Position numbers and translations under genes: made by a program. From Hymenobacter monticola (GTDB lineage Bacteria > Bacteroidota > Bacteroidia > Cytophagales > Hymenobacteraceae), in NCBI RefSeq assembly GCF_022811645.1, contig NZ_CP094534.1:5270001-5334000 (forward strand): a stretch of DNA of 64,000 bases. The letters run 5' to 3'. Position 1 is the stretch's first letter; each line of letters begins with the position of its first letter. Shown here one piece after another: positions 25,874-34,405 of this stretch. A model generated the notes under the pieces. The model was not told the origin of the DNA. It ran no database searches and saw nothing but the letters and a program-made list of their open reading frames with translations.

Positions 25874-27166
25874 CTACACTGCCTTAATATTTAGGCTCAC
25901 CACCACATCTGTGGCCGAAGTGCGGTTGATGCCCGTTACCTGCACCACGGCGTACTGGTCGGTGCCGCGCAGCTTGAGGATGATGACGTCGCCCACCACG
26001 ATGTTGTCAAGCGTGGTGACCTGCGCCGTGCTGGCGGCGTTGTTGTAGGTGTAGCGAAGGCTGTTGAACGTGGCCGCGGTATAGATGGCGGCCGTGGAGC
26101 GCACCATGCCCGTGCCCGGGCTGAGCGTACGGAACTGCACGGCGTTGCTGGCCGTGCTGCTAATCACCAGGTCCTTGGTAGCGGCCGGCGCAGCAGCGGC
26201 TACGGTGGCAAACGTGGTCAGGTCCAGCGCCGCCAGGTCGCCGCCGGTGGTGCCGGTGTAGGTGAGGGTGCGGGCGCGCACGGCGGCCAGCGGCGTGGTG
26301 GCGCTGAGGGTGATGGGCGCCGCCGTGACGGAGCTGGCCCGGAAGTTGGGCGTGCCCAGGTAGCGGCTCTTGGCTTCAAAACGGAACACTACGTCCTGCC
26401 CCGCCGTGCCGGTCGGCAGGGTCACGTTCACGTCCAACGGAAAAGCCGCTCCCGACTGCGTGCCGGTGGCAGCTGGCAGGCGCTGGCGGGCAAAGCGCCG
26501 CTCGGCTCCGGTACCCACGCGCACGTAGGTCACCAGGCTGTCGAGGTTGTTGAATAGCACTGAATTGGCTGCTGGGGGCGCGGCTGGCAGCTCGGGGTAG
26601 GCATTGATGCCGTTTTCATTGAACAGCAGGCTGAAGCGCACCACGTCGCCGGTCACCACCGGCGCATTGGCCGGGGCCGTCACGTTCGTGGCCGACACTA
26701 CGCGCACCGTGGGCGTGGCCTCAGCTACCCGAATGGAAACGGCGCGGCTTTTGGTCAGCCCGTTCTGGCTCACCACCACGGCCGAGAAGCGCACGCGCGC
26801 CTTGTTGGGGGCAGCAGGAATCACCACGCGCACCACCAGCGTATCAACAAACTTGCGACGCGAGTAGGCGGCCTGGGCGGCAGGCAGTGTCTGCACCACA
26901 GTCGAATCCGGGGCCGGCTCGATGCGCTGAAAGATGCGGATTTCCTGAATGGGGGCGCTTTGGCCGCTGAACTGCAACTCCAGGGGTACGGTTTCGCCCA
27001 CGGCGTATTTGGTGGCCGTGCCAAGCGAGTTGCTCAGCAAAGTGGGGTACCGGTCTTCGTCGCTGACGGTGTAGGGCGGGTCGTCGTTTTTGTCGCAGCC
27101 GGTGAGCAGCCCGCCCACCAGGGCCAGCAGGGGCACCAGCCGCAAAAAATATCGTTGGGTCATCAT
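25874..27166 (-). CDS. Sus-operon-associated lipoprotein
   Basis: 430 residues. Lipobox LTGC (Cys24) in MMTQRYFLRLVPLLALVGG... marks an outer-membrane lipoprotein. The rest contains predicted beta-sandwich repeats rich in Val, Thr and Ala, without catalytic motifs. It is the third gene of a SusC-SusD-lipoprotein operon (42 bases after SusD), the place where SusE/SusF-like surface glycan-binding proteins usually sit, so binding of the imported substrate is the likely job. No family match is certain. Two ATG codons in a row open the frame. Confidence 0.75.
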   Translation of the reverse strand: MMTQRYFLRLVPLLALVGGLLTGCDKNDDPPYTVSDEDRYPTLLSNSLGTATKYAVGETVPLELQFSGQSAPIQEIRIFQRIEPAPDSTVVQTLPAAQAAYSRRKFVDTLVVRVVIPAAPNKARVRFSAVVVSQNGLTKSRAVSIRVAEATPTVRVVSATNVTAPANAPVVTGDVVRFSLLFNENGINAYPELPAAPPAANSVLFNNLDSLVTYVRVGTGAERRFARQRLPAATGTQSGAAFPLDVNVTLPTGTAGQDVVFRFEAKSRYLGTPNFRASSVTAAPITLSATTPLAAVRARTLTYTGTTGGDLAALDLTTFATVAAAAPAATKDLVISSTASNAVQFRTLSPGTGMVRSTAAIYTAATFNSLRYTYNNAASTAQVTTLDNIVVGDVIILKLRGTDQYAVVQVTGINRTSATDVVVSLNIKAV

Positions 27167-27208
27167 GAGGTCAGAAAAATAAACCAGTGAAAAAACAGCA
27201 GCCCGGGA

Positions 27209-28780
27209 CTACTGGTCCCACCACACTTTTTGGGTGAAGAACTTGGAGTTGAGGCCGTTGATGCCATCCGGCCCGACCTGGGCCCGCAGATTGGCCGAGT
27301 TGTACTGCACCTCGGTGGTGGCGGGCAGCAGGCGGCGCGGAAACTTGCCGCCCGCATCGGAGTTGGCCCCCACGGGGAATACCAGGTTCGGGTAGATGAC
27401 GGGGCTGAAGTCGTAGCGCCGCATGTCCGTCCACGATTCCGGGTTCAGGAACATGGCGATGTACTTCTGCTGCATGATGGCGCGGGGCACGTTGGGTGCG
27501 GCCGACGTGGAGAGGTCGGCCTCGGTCTGGGCCACGGCGCTGCTAGCCAGGTAAGTGTTGATTTGGGCCGTGGTGATGGTGGGGATGGCCGCCGGCACGT
27601 CGGGCGAGAGCGGCGTAGTGGTGCCGCCCACCCCAATCTTGGCCATGTGCGCCCGGATGCCTTCGCGGTAAGCCGCCAGCGCCACGCTCTTCTGTCCGTC
27701 CAAGAAAGCCGCCTCAGCCTTGATGAACTGCAGCTCGTGGTAAGTGATGACGTCCATGTAGCCCAGCTCGCGGGTGTAGAACGAGCGGTAGAAATCGGTG
27801 GGTGTGGTGGTGGGCTGGGGCCCGCCGCCCACGCCGGGGTCGGCGCCGGGGCTGGTGGCGGTGGCCATCACGGGCAGGCGCGGGTCCACCACGCCGGGGT
27901 AGGTGGCCCCGTTCAGAAACTTGATGAAGTTGGCGCCGAAGGTGGACGTGCTGAAGTTCAGACGGCCAGCGCCGGCCGAGAAGTAGTTGGTGGTGGGAGT
28001 GCCCGAGTTGACGGTGGGCACAAACTGCAGAATGCAGTCATCGGCCGACGTCAGAAAGCCCTTGCTGGCGTATTCCAGCACCTTTTTGGGCTCGTACTTG
28101 GCGCCCTTCTTGGTAAGGTGATTGGCCTGCCGCGCCTTCAGCGACCACGCCAGACGAATCCACTTCTGCACGTCGCCGCGGTACAGGATGTCGCCGCTGA
28201 TGGCGGGCGTGGTGATGTAAAACGGCCGCTTGTTGTCGGAGGCCGGCTTGCTCATTTCCACAATGCCCTCGTCCAGCAGCTGCTGAATGTCGCCGTACAG
28301 CTGCTCCTGCGGGTCGTAGGCGGGGGTAAAGTTTTTCTCCCCCTGGAACGCCTCGCGGTAAGGAATGTCGCCGAGCATGTCGGTGGCGTGGCTCAGAATC
28401 AGGGCCATCATGATTTTGCCGGCGCCCACGTAGTAGGGCGAGCCCTCGTCCTGGGCCAGCTTTATCATGGGCGGAATGTTGCCGCCCACCAGAAAGTAGG
28501 TGTTGTTGAAGGTGGCCGAGCTGTTGGCGTTGGTCAGGAAATACTGGTCGGCCCCGCCGGCGCCGGCGCCGCGGGCGGCCACGTTCTGCGTGAAGAAGGC
28601 CACACGCTGCTCCGACCCATACTGAATGGCCAGCCCGTTGCTGATGATGCTGGGCAGCAGAAAGTTCGGGGTGGTTTCGGTGGGACTGTTGGGGTCGGTG
28701 TTCTTGTCGAGGAAGCTCTCGCAGCTTGTCAGCGCCGGGCTGGCCAGCGCCAGGCCCAACAGGATTAATAGCTTTTTCAT
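27209..28780 (-). CDS. SusD/RagB-like lipoprotein (SusD-like_2 type)
   Basis: 523 residues. The signal peptide carries lipobox ALTSC (Cys19), followed by the SusD-like_2 start ESFLDKNTDPNSPTE. Helical TPR-like repeats in the first half and the C-terminal PESWTDMRRYDF...YPNLVFPV region are family signatures. It forms the lid over the partner SusC channel and captures oligosaccharide or peptide ligands at the surface. It follows SusC by 34 bases in one operon. Confidence 0.93.
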   Translation of the reverse strand: MKKLLILLGLALASPALTSCESFLDKNTDPNSPTETTPNFLLPSIISNGLAIQYGSEQRVAFFTQNVAARGAGAGGADQYFLTNANSSATFNNTYFLVGGNIPPMIKLAQDEGSPYYVGAGKIMMALILSHATDMLGDIPYREAFQGEKNFTPAYDPQEQLYGDIQQLLDEGIVEMSKPASDNKRPFYITTPAISGDILYRGDVQKWIRLAWSLKARQANHLTKKGAKYEPKKVLEYASKGFLTSADDCILQFVPTVNSGTPTTNYFSAGAGRLNFSTSTFGANFIKFLNGATYPGVVDPRLPVMATATSPGADPGVGGGPQPTTTPTDFYRSFYTRELGYMDVITYHELQFIKAEAAFLDGQKSVALAAYREGIRAHMAKIGVGGTTTPLSPDVPAAIPTITTAQINTYLASSAVAQTEADLSTSAAPNVPRAIMQQKYIAMFLNPESWTDMRRYDFSPVIYPNLVFPVGANSDAGGKFPRRLLPATTEVQYNSANLRAQVGPDGINGLNSKFFTQKVWWDQ

Positions 28781-28814
28781 ATCATTCGAAGTTGAAAATC
28801 AGACAGTAATTGGC

Positions 28815-31800
28815 TTAGAACGTGGCGCGTAGGGCAATGTCGAGGCCGCGCGTGGCGGGCACCCCGCCGTAGTCGAAGCCGCCCGAGCCGCCGCCGCGCA
28901 CCCCGGAGCCGGCCGCCGCCACCTCGGGGTCGATGCCCGAGTAGTTGGTGAAAAGCAGCAGGTTGCGGCCGGTCAGGCTCAGCTCCACGCCCTTCACCAC
29001 GCCCGTGCCGCCGCCCAGCCACGCCTTGGGCAGGCCGTAGCTGAGCGTGACGTAGCGCAGGCGGGCCCAGTTCACGTCTTCCACAAACATGCCGCCGGCC
29101 GCGCCCAGCAGGTCGCGGTAGTAGCCCTGGGTGGCTTCCACGGCCCTGGTGTTGGGCACGTAGCTCACGGTGCCGCTGGCCGGGTCGGTCACGGCCACCA
29201 CGCCTTCAATCACAATGGGCTTGTAGCGGTCCAGGGTCAGTTCGCTCTGGCCCAGGCGGGTGGCGTACTGCGCGTTGCCGTTATACACCACACCGCCCTT
29301 GCGGAAATCCCACAGGAAGGTCAGGCCCACGCCTTTATAGGTCAGGGTGTTGGTAATCTGGGTGGTGAAGTCGGGGGCGCGGTCGCCGAGGTAGTTGGTC
29401 AGCACGCCGTTCAACGAGGGGTAGCCGCTGGCGTTGATGAGCACCTGCCCGTCGGGGGCGCGCACCAGGTCGGAACCGGTGATGCCCGAGATGGGGCGAC
29501 CGGGCAGGGCCGAGCCCAGCACGTAGTCGGTCACGCCGGCGTCGGACTGCGACACGATGTCGAGGCCCACCGGCAGCTCGCTGCGGTTGCGGTTGCGGAA
29601 GAAGTTGGCCGTCACGTCCCAGGTCAGGCCGTTGGCCTGTTTCACGGGCGTGCCGCTCACGCTCAGCTCCACGCCTTCGTTAATCACCGTGCCGCCATTC
29701 AGGTACTGCAGAATGAAGCCCGTGGCCTGGCTCACGCGCGGGGCAATGAGCTGGTCGGTGGTGGTTTGGCGGTACACGGCGCCATCAAAGCGCAGGCGGT
29801 TTTTGAGGAATTGCAGGTCCAGGCCCAGCTCGTAGCTGCGGGTTTGCTCGGGCTTGAGGATGGGGTTCGAGCCGTAGAAGCCGTTGCGGAAGCCCCCGCC
29901 GATGAACGTGTTGGTGGTCAGGGGCGACACCACACGGTAGGGGCCCGTGTCTTTGCCCACTTGGGCCACCGAGGCGCGCAGCTTGCCGTAGCTCAGCACG
30001 GGGTTGGCGTCGAGGTTGAGGGTGCGGGAAAACTCCCAGCCCACCGCCGCCGAGCCGTAGCCGAAGCCTTTGCCGAAAATCTTGTTCTCGTCGGGGCGCG
30101 GCAGGGTCGAGGACCGGTCGTAGCGGCCCGACAGCTCCAGCGTTACCTGGCGGAACAGGTCGAGGTTGATGCGGGCGAAGTTGCCGACGATGGCCCGGTT
30201 CGAAAAGCGTTGCAGCACGTTGCGCGTGGCGGGGGTCGTGTTGTTGATGCTTACGAACGTCGGGCTCTGGAAAACAGTGCCAATGAAGTCGTTGGCTTCG
30301 TTCTTATTCGCCTCGATGGCGTTGCCGAGCAGCAGCGTGCCCCGGATGTTCGGGGTGAACTCGTGCGTGAGCGTGGCCAGCAGGTTCGAGGTCAGGACCC
30401 GGTTGAAGTTCACGGTTTCGGCCAGGCCACCGTTCTCGTTCAGGGGCTGCGAGGTGCCCACGGCGCGCACCGAGCGGGTGCGCTCCTGATAGAAGTCGTT
30501 GCCCAGCACGTAGGTCAGGTTCAGCCACTGCGTCGGCTTGTAGGTGAGCGACACGTTGCTGATGAGGCGGTTGGTGCGGTCGCTCTGCGGGCTGCGCTCG
30601 GCGCTGAAGTAGGGGTTGTCGGGGTCGCCGCCCGCTGTGGCAGTGCCCAACAGGCGCCGGCGGCTGCCGTCGGCGTTGAGGTAGTTGCGGGCGTCGTCGT
30701 TGCGCGGCCAGTTTATCAAGCTCAGGAAAAAGCCACTGGGCTGCGCCGAATTGCCGAACAGGCCCTGCCCCTGAAACGGCCGCTGGCCGCCGGAATTGAT
30801 GTAGTTGGCCGCGGCCGAGGCGCTGAGCTTGGGCGAGAACTGGGCCGTGCCCGAGAGCCGCACCGACGTCTTGTCGTAGTCGCTGTTGGGCACGGTGCCG
30901 CTCTGGGTGAGGTTGGAAGCCGACAAAAAGAAGGTGGCTTTCTCCGAGCCTCCCGACATGGTGAGGTAGTTCTGGAAAGCCTTGCCGGTCCGGAAAAAGT
31001 TGCCCAGGTTGTCGTACACCTCCTCGCCGTCGGCAAAGCGCGGTCCCCACGAGGTACGGGTGGTGGCGTCGAACACGCCCAGGTTGCCCTGCTTGTACTG
31101 GTCCTGCAGCTTGGGCAAGCGGTTGGCCTGGTCCAGCGAAAACTGCGTGCGGTAGGTGATGGCCGTGCGGCCGGCGGCGCCTTTTTTGGTGGTGATGATG
31201 ACGGCGCCATTGCCGGCGCGCAGGCCGTAGAGAGACGACGCCGCCGGGCCCTTCAGCACCGTGATGGAGGCCACGTCTTCGGGGTTGATGTCGGAGGCGC
31301 GGTTGGGCGTGGCCGACGAGCGGCCCAGGATGCCATTGAGCCCCGAACCGCCGCCCGGCACCGACGATTCGGCAAACGAGGAGTTGTCCATAATCACGCC
31401 GTCGATGACGAACAGCGGCTGGTTGTCGCCGTCGAGCGAGTTGCCTCCCCGGATGACGATGCTCGCGCCTTCGCCCGGCGCCCCGCCCGAGCTGGTGATG
31501 GCCACGCCGGCGATTTTGCCCTGCAAGGCGTTCACGATGTTGGGCTGGCGGGTGTCAATCAGCTCGGCCCCGCTCACTTGCTGGGCGGCGTAGTTCACCT
31601 CGCGCCGCTCCTGCTTGATGCCCAGCGAAGTGACAATGACTTCGTCGAGGGCGGCGGTGCTTTCTTTCAGGGCCACGTCCACAGTGCCGTCGGCGCCCAC
31701 GGTACGCTCCTGCGAGGTGTAGCCGATGAAGCTGAACACCAGCGTGGCGCCCGGCGCGGCTTGCACGGCGTAGCGGCCGTCGGCGCCGGTGGTGCTGCCG

Positions 31801-31988
31801 GTGGTGGTGGTGCCTTTCACCAGCACCGTCACGCCCGGGAGCGGGGTTTGGTCGGTGCCCGAGGTGACGATGCCCGTGATGGTGCGGGCCGGCGTAGTGG
31901 CACCCGCCGGGCTGGCCGTCTGGGCCCAGCTGACGGAAGCCGGCGCTAGGCCCAGCGTCAGCAGGAATAGCCAGTAAGGTTTTTTCAT
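28815..31988 (-). CDS. SusC/RagA-type TonB-dependent outer-membrane receptor
   Basis: 1057 residues. Signal peptide ending near SWAQ, then a carboxypeptidase-like N-terminal extension (ITGIVTSGTDQTPLPGVTVL ... FSFIGYTSQE), the TonB box region (LDEVIVTSLGIKQ), the plug domain (VNALQGKIAGV, IVIRGGNSL, PLFVIDGVIMD, LKGPAASSLYG, VIITTKKG) and a 22-strand barrel ending in Phe (IALRATF). It imports ligands captured by the SusD partner using TonB energy. First gene of a three-gene operon, divergent from nagB. The substrate is unknown. Confidence 0.96.
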   Translation of the reverse strand: MKKPYWLFLLTLGLAPASVSWAQTASPAGATTPARTITGIVTSGTDQTPLPGVTVLVKGTTTTGSTTGADGRYAVQAAPGATLVFSFIGYTSQERTVGADGTVDVALKESTAALDEVIVTSLGIKQERREVNYAAQQVSGAELIDTRQPNIVNALQGKIAGVAITSSGGAPGEGASIVIRGGNSLDGDNQPLFVIDGVIMDNSSFAESSVPGGGSGLNGILGRSSATPNRASDINPEDVASITVLKGPAASSLYGLRAGNGAVIITTKKGAAGRTAITYRTQFSLDQANRLPKLQDQYKQGNLGVFDATTRTSWGPRFADGEEVYDNLGNFFRTGKAFQNYLTMSGGSEKATFFLSASNLTQSGTVPNSDYDKTSVRLSGTAQFSPKLSASAAANYINSGGQRPFQGQGLFGNSAQPSGFFLSLINWPRNDDARNYLNADGSRRRLLGTATAGGDPDNPYFSAERSPQSDRTNRLISNVSLTYKPTQWLNLTYVLGNDFYQERTRSVRAVGTSQPLNENGGLAETVNFNRVLTSNLLATLTHEFTPNIRGTLLLGNAIEANKNEANDFIGTVFQSPTFVSINNTTPATRNVLQRFSNRAIVGNFARINLDLFRQVTLELSGRYDRSSTLPRPDENKIFGKGFGYGSAAVGWEFSRTLNLDANPVLSYGKLRASVAQVGKDTGPYRVVSPLTTNTFIGGGFRNGFYGSNPILKPEQTRSYELGLDLQFLKNRLRFDGAVYRQTTTDQLIAPRVSQATGFILQYLNGGTVINEGVELSVSGTPVKQANGLTWDVTANFFRNRNRSELPVGLDIVSQSDAGVTDYVLGSALPGRPISGITGSDLVRAPDGQVLINASGYPSLNGVLTNYLGDRAPDFTTQITNTLTYKGVGLTFLWDFRKGGVVYNGNAQYATRLGQSELTLDRYKPIVIEGVVAVTDPASGTVSYVPNTRAVEATQGYYRDLLGAAGGMFVEDVNWARLRYVTLSYGLPKAWLGGGTGVVKGVELSLTGRNLLLFTNYSGIDPEVAAAGSGVRGGGSGGFDYGGVPATRGLDIALRATF

Positions 31989-32371
31989 GAGAAGAAATGA
32001 TTGATGGGAAATGACAGGGAAAGACGGGGGTTGCGATGCGGAGAGGTAAGCCGTCAGGAGCCAGCCGATTTTGGCAGTTCGGCGGGCTTAAAGCCCACCA
32101 TAGGCATCAAGAACCCAAGGGTTTACAGCTGGGCCGCGCCGGGCAGATGCTTGAGTGGTGGAAAAGGAGGGTTCAAATTTGCGAAATATTCAGGCAATAT
32201 TCACCCAAACGTTTGCGGAAATTGGAAATAGCTGATATTCGTCACAATTCAATTATTTTAGAATACAACTCCTGGAAACACGGCTTTTATCCACCGCAAG
32301 CTTTGATTAGCACCGGGTTTTCCCCAATTTTCCGCCGTTCATACCGATTCTTCTGCTTTTCCACCCTGCTC
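31989..32371. other. Divergent regulatory region between a SusC gene and nagB
   Basis: 383 AT-richer bases between divergent starts; no gene is credible here. It contains the 10-bp palindrome CAAACGTTTG at 32206-32215, which resembles LacI/GntR-type operators, and several A/T-rich stretches that could be promoters. No exact TAnnTTTG box was found at a normal distance from either gene. Confidence 0.4.
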
Positions 32372-34309
32372 ATGAATTCCACCCCCGCCGCCCTGCCCGC
32401 CTCCGCCGACGCCCACCTGCCCGTCAGCATCTACGCCGATTCGGAAGTGGCTTCGGCCGCCGTAGCAGCCCAGATTGCCGACCTTATTCGCGCCCGTGCC
32501 GCCGAGGGCCGGCCCTGCGTGCTGGGACTGGCCACGGGCTCCTCGCCCACCCGCGTGTACGAGGAGCTGGTGCGCCTGCACCGCGAAGAGGGCCTGAGCT
32601 TTCAGAACGTTATCAGCTTCAACCTCGACGAGTATTACCCCATGCAGCCCGACTCGCTGCAGAGCTACGTGCGCTTCATGCGGGAGTACCTGTTCGACCA
32701 CGTCGATATCAAGCCGGAGAACGTGCACATCCCCGACGGCACCGTGCCGCCCGAGCAGGTAGCCGAGTACTGCCGCCGCTACGAGGAACAGATTCAGGCA
32801 GCCGGCGGCATCGATTTGCAGCTGCTGGGCATCGGGCGCACGGGGCACATCGGCTTCAACGAGCCCGGCTCCGGCCCCGCCTCTCGCACCCGGATGATTA
32901 CGCTGGACCACGTGACGCGCACCGACGCCGCTTCCGACTTCTACGGCGAGGAAAACGTGCCGCGCCGGGCCCTTACCATGGGCGTGGGCACCATTCTGGA
33001 AGCCCGGCAGATTGTGCTCATGGCCTGGGGCGAAGGCAAGGCCGCCGTGGTGAAACGCATGGTGGAAGGCGAGGTAACCGACACGGTGCCGGCCACTTAC
33101 TTGCAGCGCCACCCCGCCGTGCAGGTGGTGCTGGATGAGGCCGCCGGCGCCGAGCTCACGCCCCGCAAAACGCCCTGGCTGCTGCACCTGCCCTGCAACT
33201 GGCAAGACGCCGCCTTGGTGCGCAAGGCCGTGACCTGGCTGGCCCGCACCGTGGGCAAGCCCATTCTCAAGCTGACGGAGGAAGCCTACAACGAAAACGG
33301 CCTCTCGGAACTGTTGGCGCAGTCGGGCCCGGCCTACGACATCAACATTCGCGTGTTCAACGAGTTGCAGCACACCATCACCGGCTGGCCCGGCGGCAAG
33401 CCCAATGCCGACGACACTTACCGGCCGGAGCGCGCCGAGCCGTTTCCGAAGCGCGTGCTCATTTTCAGCCCGCACCCCGACGACGACGTGATTTCGATGG
33501 GCGGCACCCTGCTGCGCCTCGTGGACCAGGGCCACGAGGTGCACGTGGCCTACCAGACTTCCGGCAACATTGCCGTGTTCGACGATGAGGCTATTCGCTT
33601 CGCTGACTTCGTGGCCGACTACGACCAGGCCTTTCATTTTTCCAGCGGCGAGCCGGCCGACAACCTCTACCACCGCGTGGCCGATTTCCTACGGCGCAAG
33701 CAGCCCGGCCAGGTCGATTCAGAAGAAGTGCAGCAGATTAAGGGCCTTATCCGCAGCGGCGAGGCCAAAAGCGCCCTGCGCTACGCCGGCCTCGACCCCG
33801 ACGAGCGCGCCCACTTCCAGAACCTACCCTTCTACGAAACCGGCCGCGTACGCAAAAAGCCGCTCGGCGACGAAGACATTCGCCTCACGATGGAGCTGCT
33901 GAACCGCATCCAGCCCCAGCAGATTTACGCCGCCGGCGACCTGAGCGACCCGCACGGCACGCACCGCGTGTGCCTGGCGGCCATTTTTGAGAGCATCCAC
34001 CGCCTCAAAGCTTCGGGCACGGCGTGGCTGGATGACTGCTGGGTGTGGCTCTACCGCGGCGCCTGGCAGGAATGGGACATCGACCAGATTGAGATGGCCG
34101 TGCCCCTCTCCCCGGCCGAGCTCACGCGCAAGCGCCGCGCCATCTTCAAGCACCAAAGCCAGAAGGACCGGCCCCTCTTCCCCGGTGCCGACCAGCGCGA
34201 GTTCTGGCAGCGCAGCGAGGCCCGGAACCGCACCACGGCCAAGATTTACGACGAGTTGGGGCTGCCGGAGTATGAAGGCATTGAAGCCTTCGTGCGCTGG
34301 GAGTTTTAA
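32372..34309 (+). CDS. nagB: NagB-like glucosamine-6-phosphate deaminase fused to a PIG-L-type deacetylase domain
   Basis: 645 residues. The N-terminal NagB domain (about 10-265) has FNLDEYYPM (catalytic Asp near 86) and GRTGHIGFNEPGS (His/Glu near 157-162). The C-terminal domain (about 360-600) is PIG-L/LmbE-like with the metal site HPDDDVISMGG (about 367) and a second His-rich motif DPHGTHRVC. NagB converts GlcN-6-P to fructose-6-P and ammonia; PIG-L domains deacetylate N-acetylglucosaminyl compounds, so the fusion could do both steps. The residue equivalent to E. coli Asp141 is Thr here (GRTGH instead of GNDGH), so the first activity is not certain. ATG at 32372 is the first in-frame one before the NagB fold. 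Upstream of a SusC/SusD pair and anmK. Confidence 0.9.
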   Translation: MNSTPAALPASADAHLPVSIYADSEVASAAVAAQIADLIRARAAEGRPCVLGLATGSSPTRVYEELVRLHREEGLSFQNVISFNLDEYYPMQPDSLQSYVRFMREYLFDHVDIKPENVHIPDGTVPPEQVAEYCRRYEEQIQAAGGIDLQLLGIGRTGHIGFNEPGSGPASRTRMITLDHVTRTDAASDFYGEENVPRRALTMGVGTILEARQIVLMAWGEGKAAVVKRMVEGEVTDTVPATYLQRHPAVQVVLDEAAGAELTPRKTPWLLHLPCNWQDAALVRKAVTWLARTVGKPILKLTEEAYNENGLSELLAQSGPAYDINIRVFNELQHTITGWPGGKPNADDTYRPERAEPFPKRVLIFSPHPDDDVISMGGTLLRLVDQGHEVHVAYQTSGNIAVFDDEAIRFADFVADYDQAFHFSSGEPADNLYHRVADFLRRKQPGQVDSEEVQQIKGLIRSGEAKSALRYAGLDPDERAHFQNLPFYETGRVRKKPLGDEDIRLTMELLNRIQPQQIYAAGDLSDPHGTHRVCLAAIFESIHRLKASGTAWLDDCWVWLYRGAWQEWDIDQIEMAVPLSPAELTRKRRAIFKHQSQKDRPLFPGADQREFWQRSEARNRTTAKIYDELGLPEYEGIEAFVRWEF

Positions 34310-34312
34310 TAA

Positions 34313-34350
34313 AAGCCCGTCGTGCTGCGTGCTGCATGACGGGCTTATTT
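34313..34350 (+). terminator. Terminator of nagB
   Basis: AAGCCCGTC (34313-34321) pairs with GACGGGCTT (34338-34346) over 9 bp with a 16-nt loop, followed by ATTTATT. The stem begins 4 bases after the nagB stop codon. Confidence 0.75.
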
Positions 34351-34405
34351 ATTCGATTTCTACCATACCCTAATACCTTTTTCCCACCACTAACCCTTTT
34401 TCTGT

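Noticed and set aside
29766..31949. A 727-residue open frame antisense to the SusC gene
   Set aside because: It lies wholly opposite a convincing SusC gene; GC-rich codon use leaves the opposite frames open. It has no domain, repeated His/Gly/Ala/Val composition and no start context.
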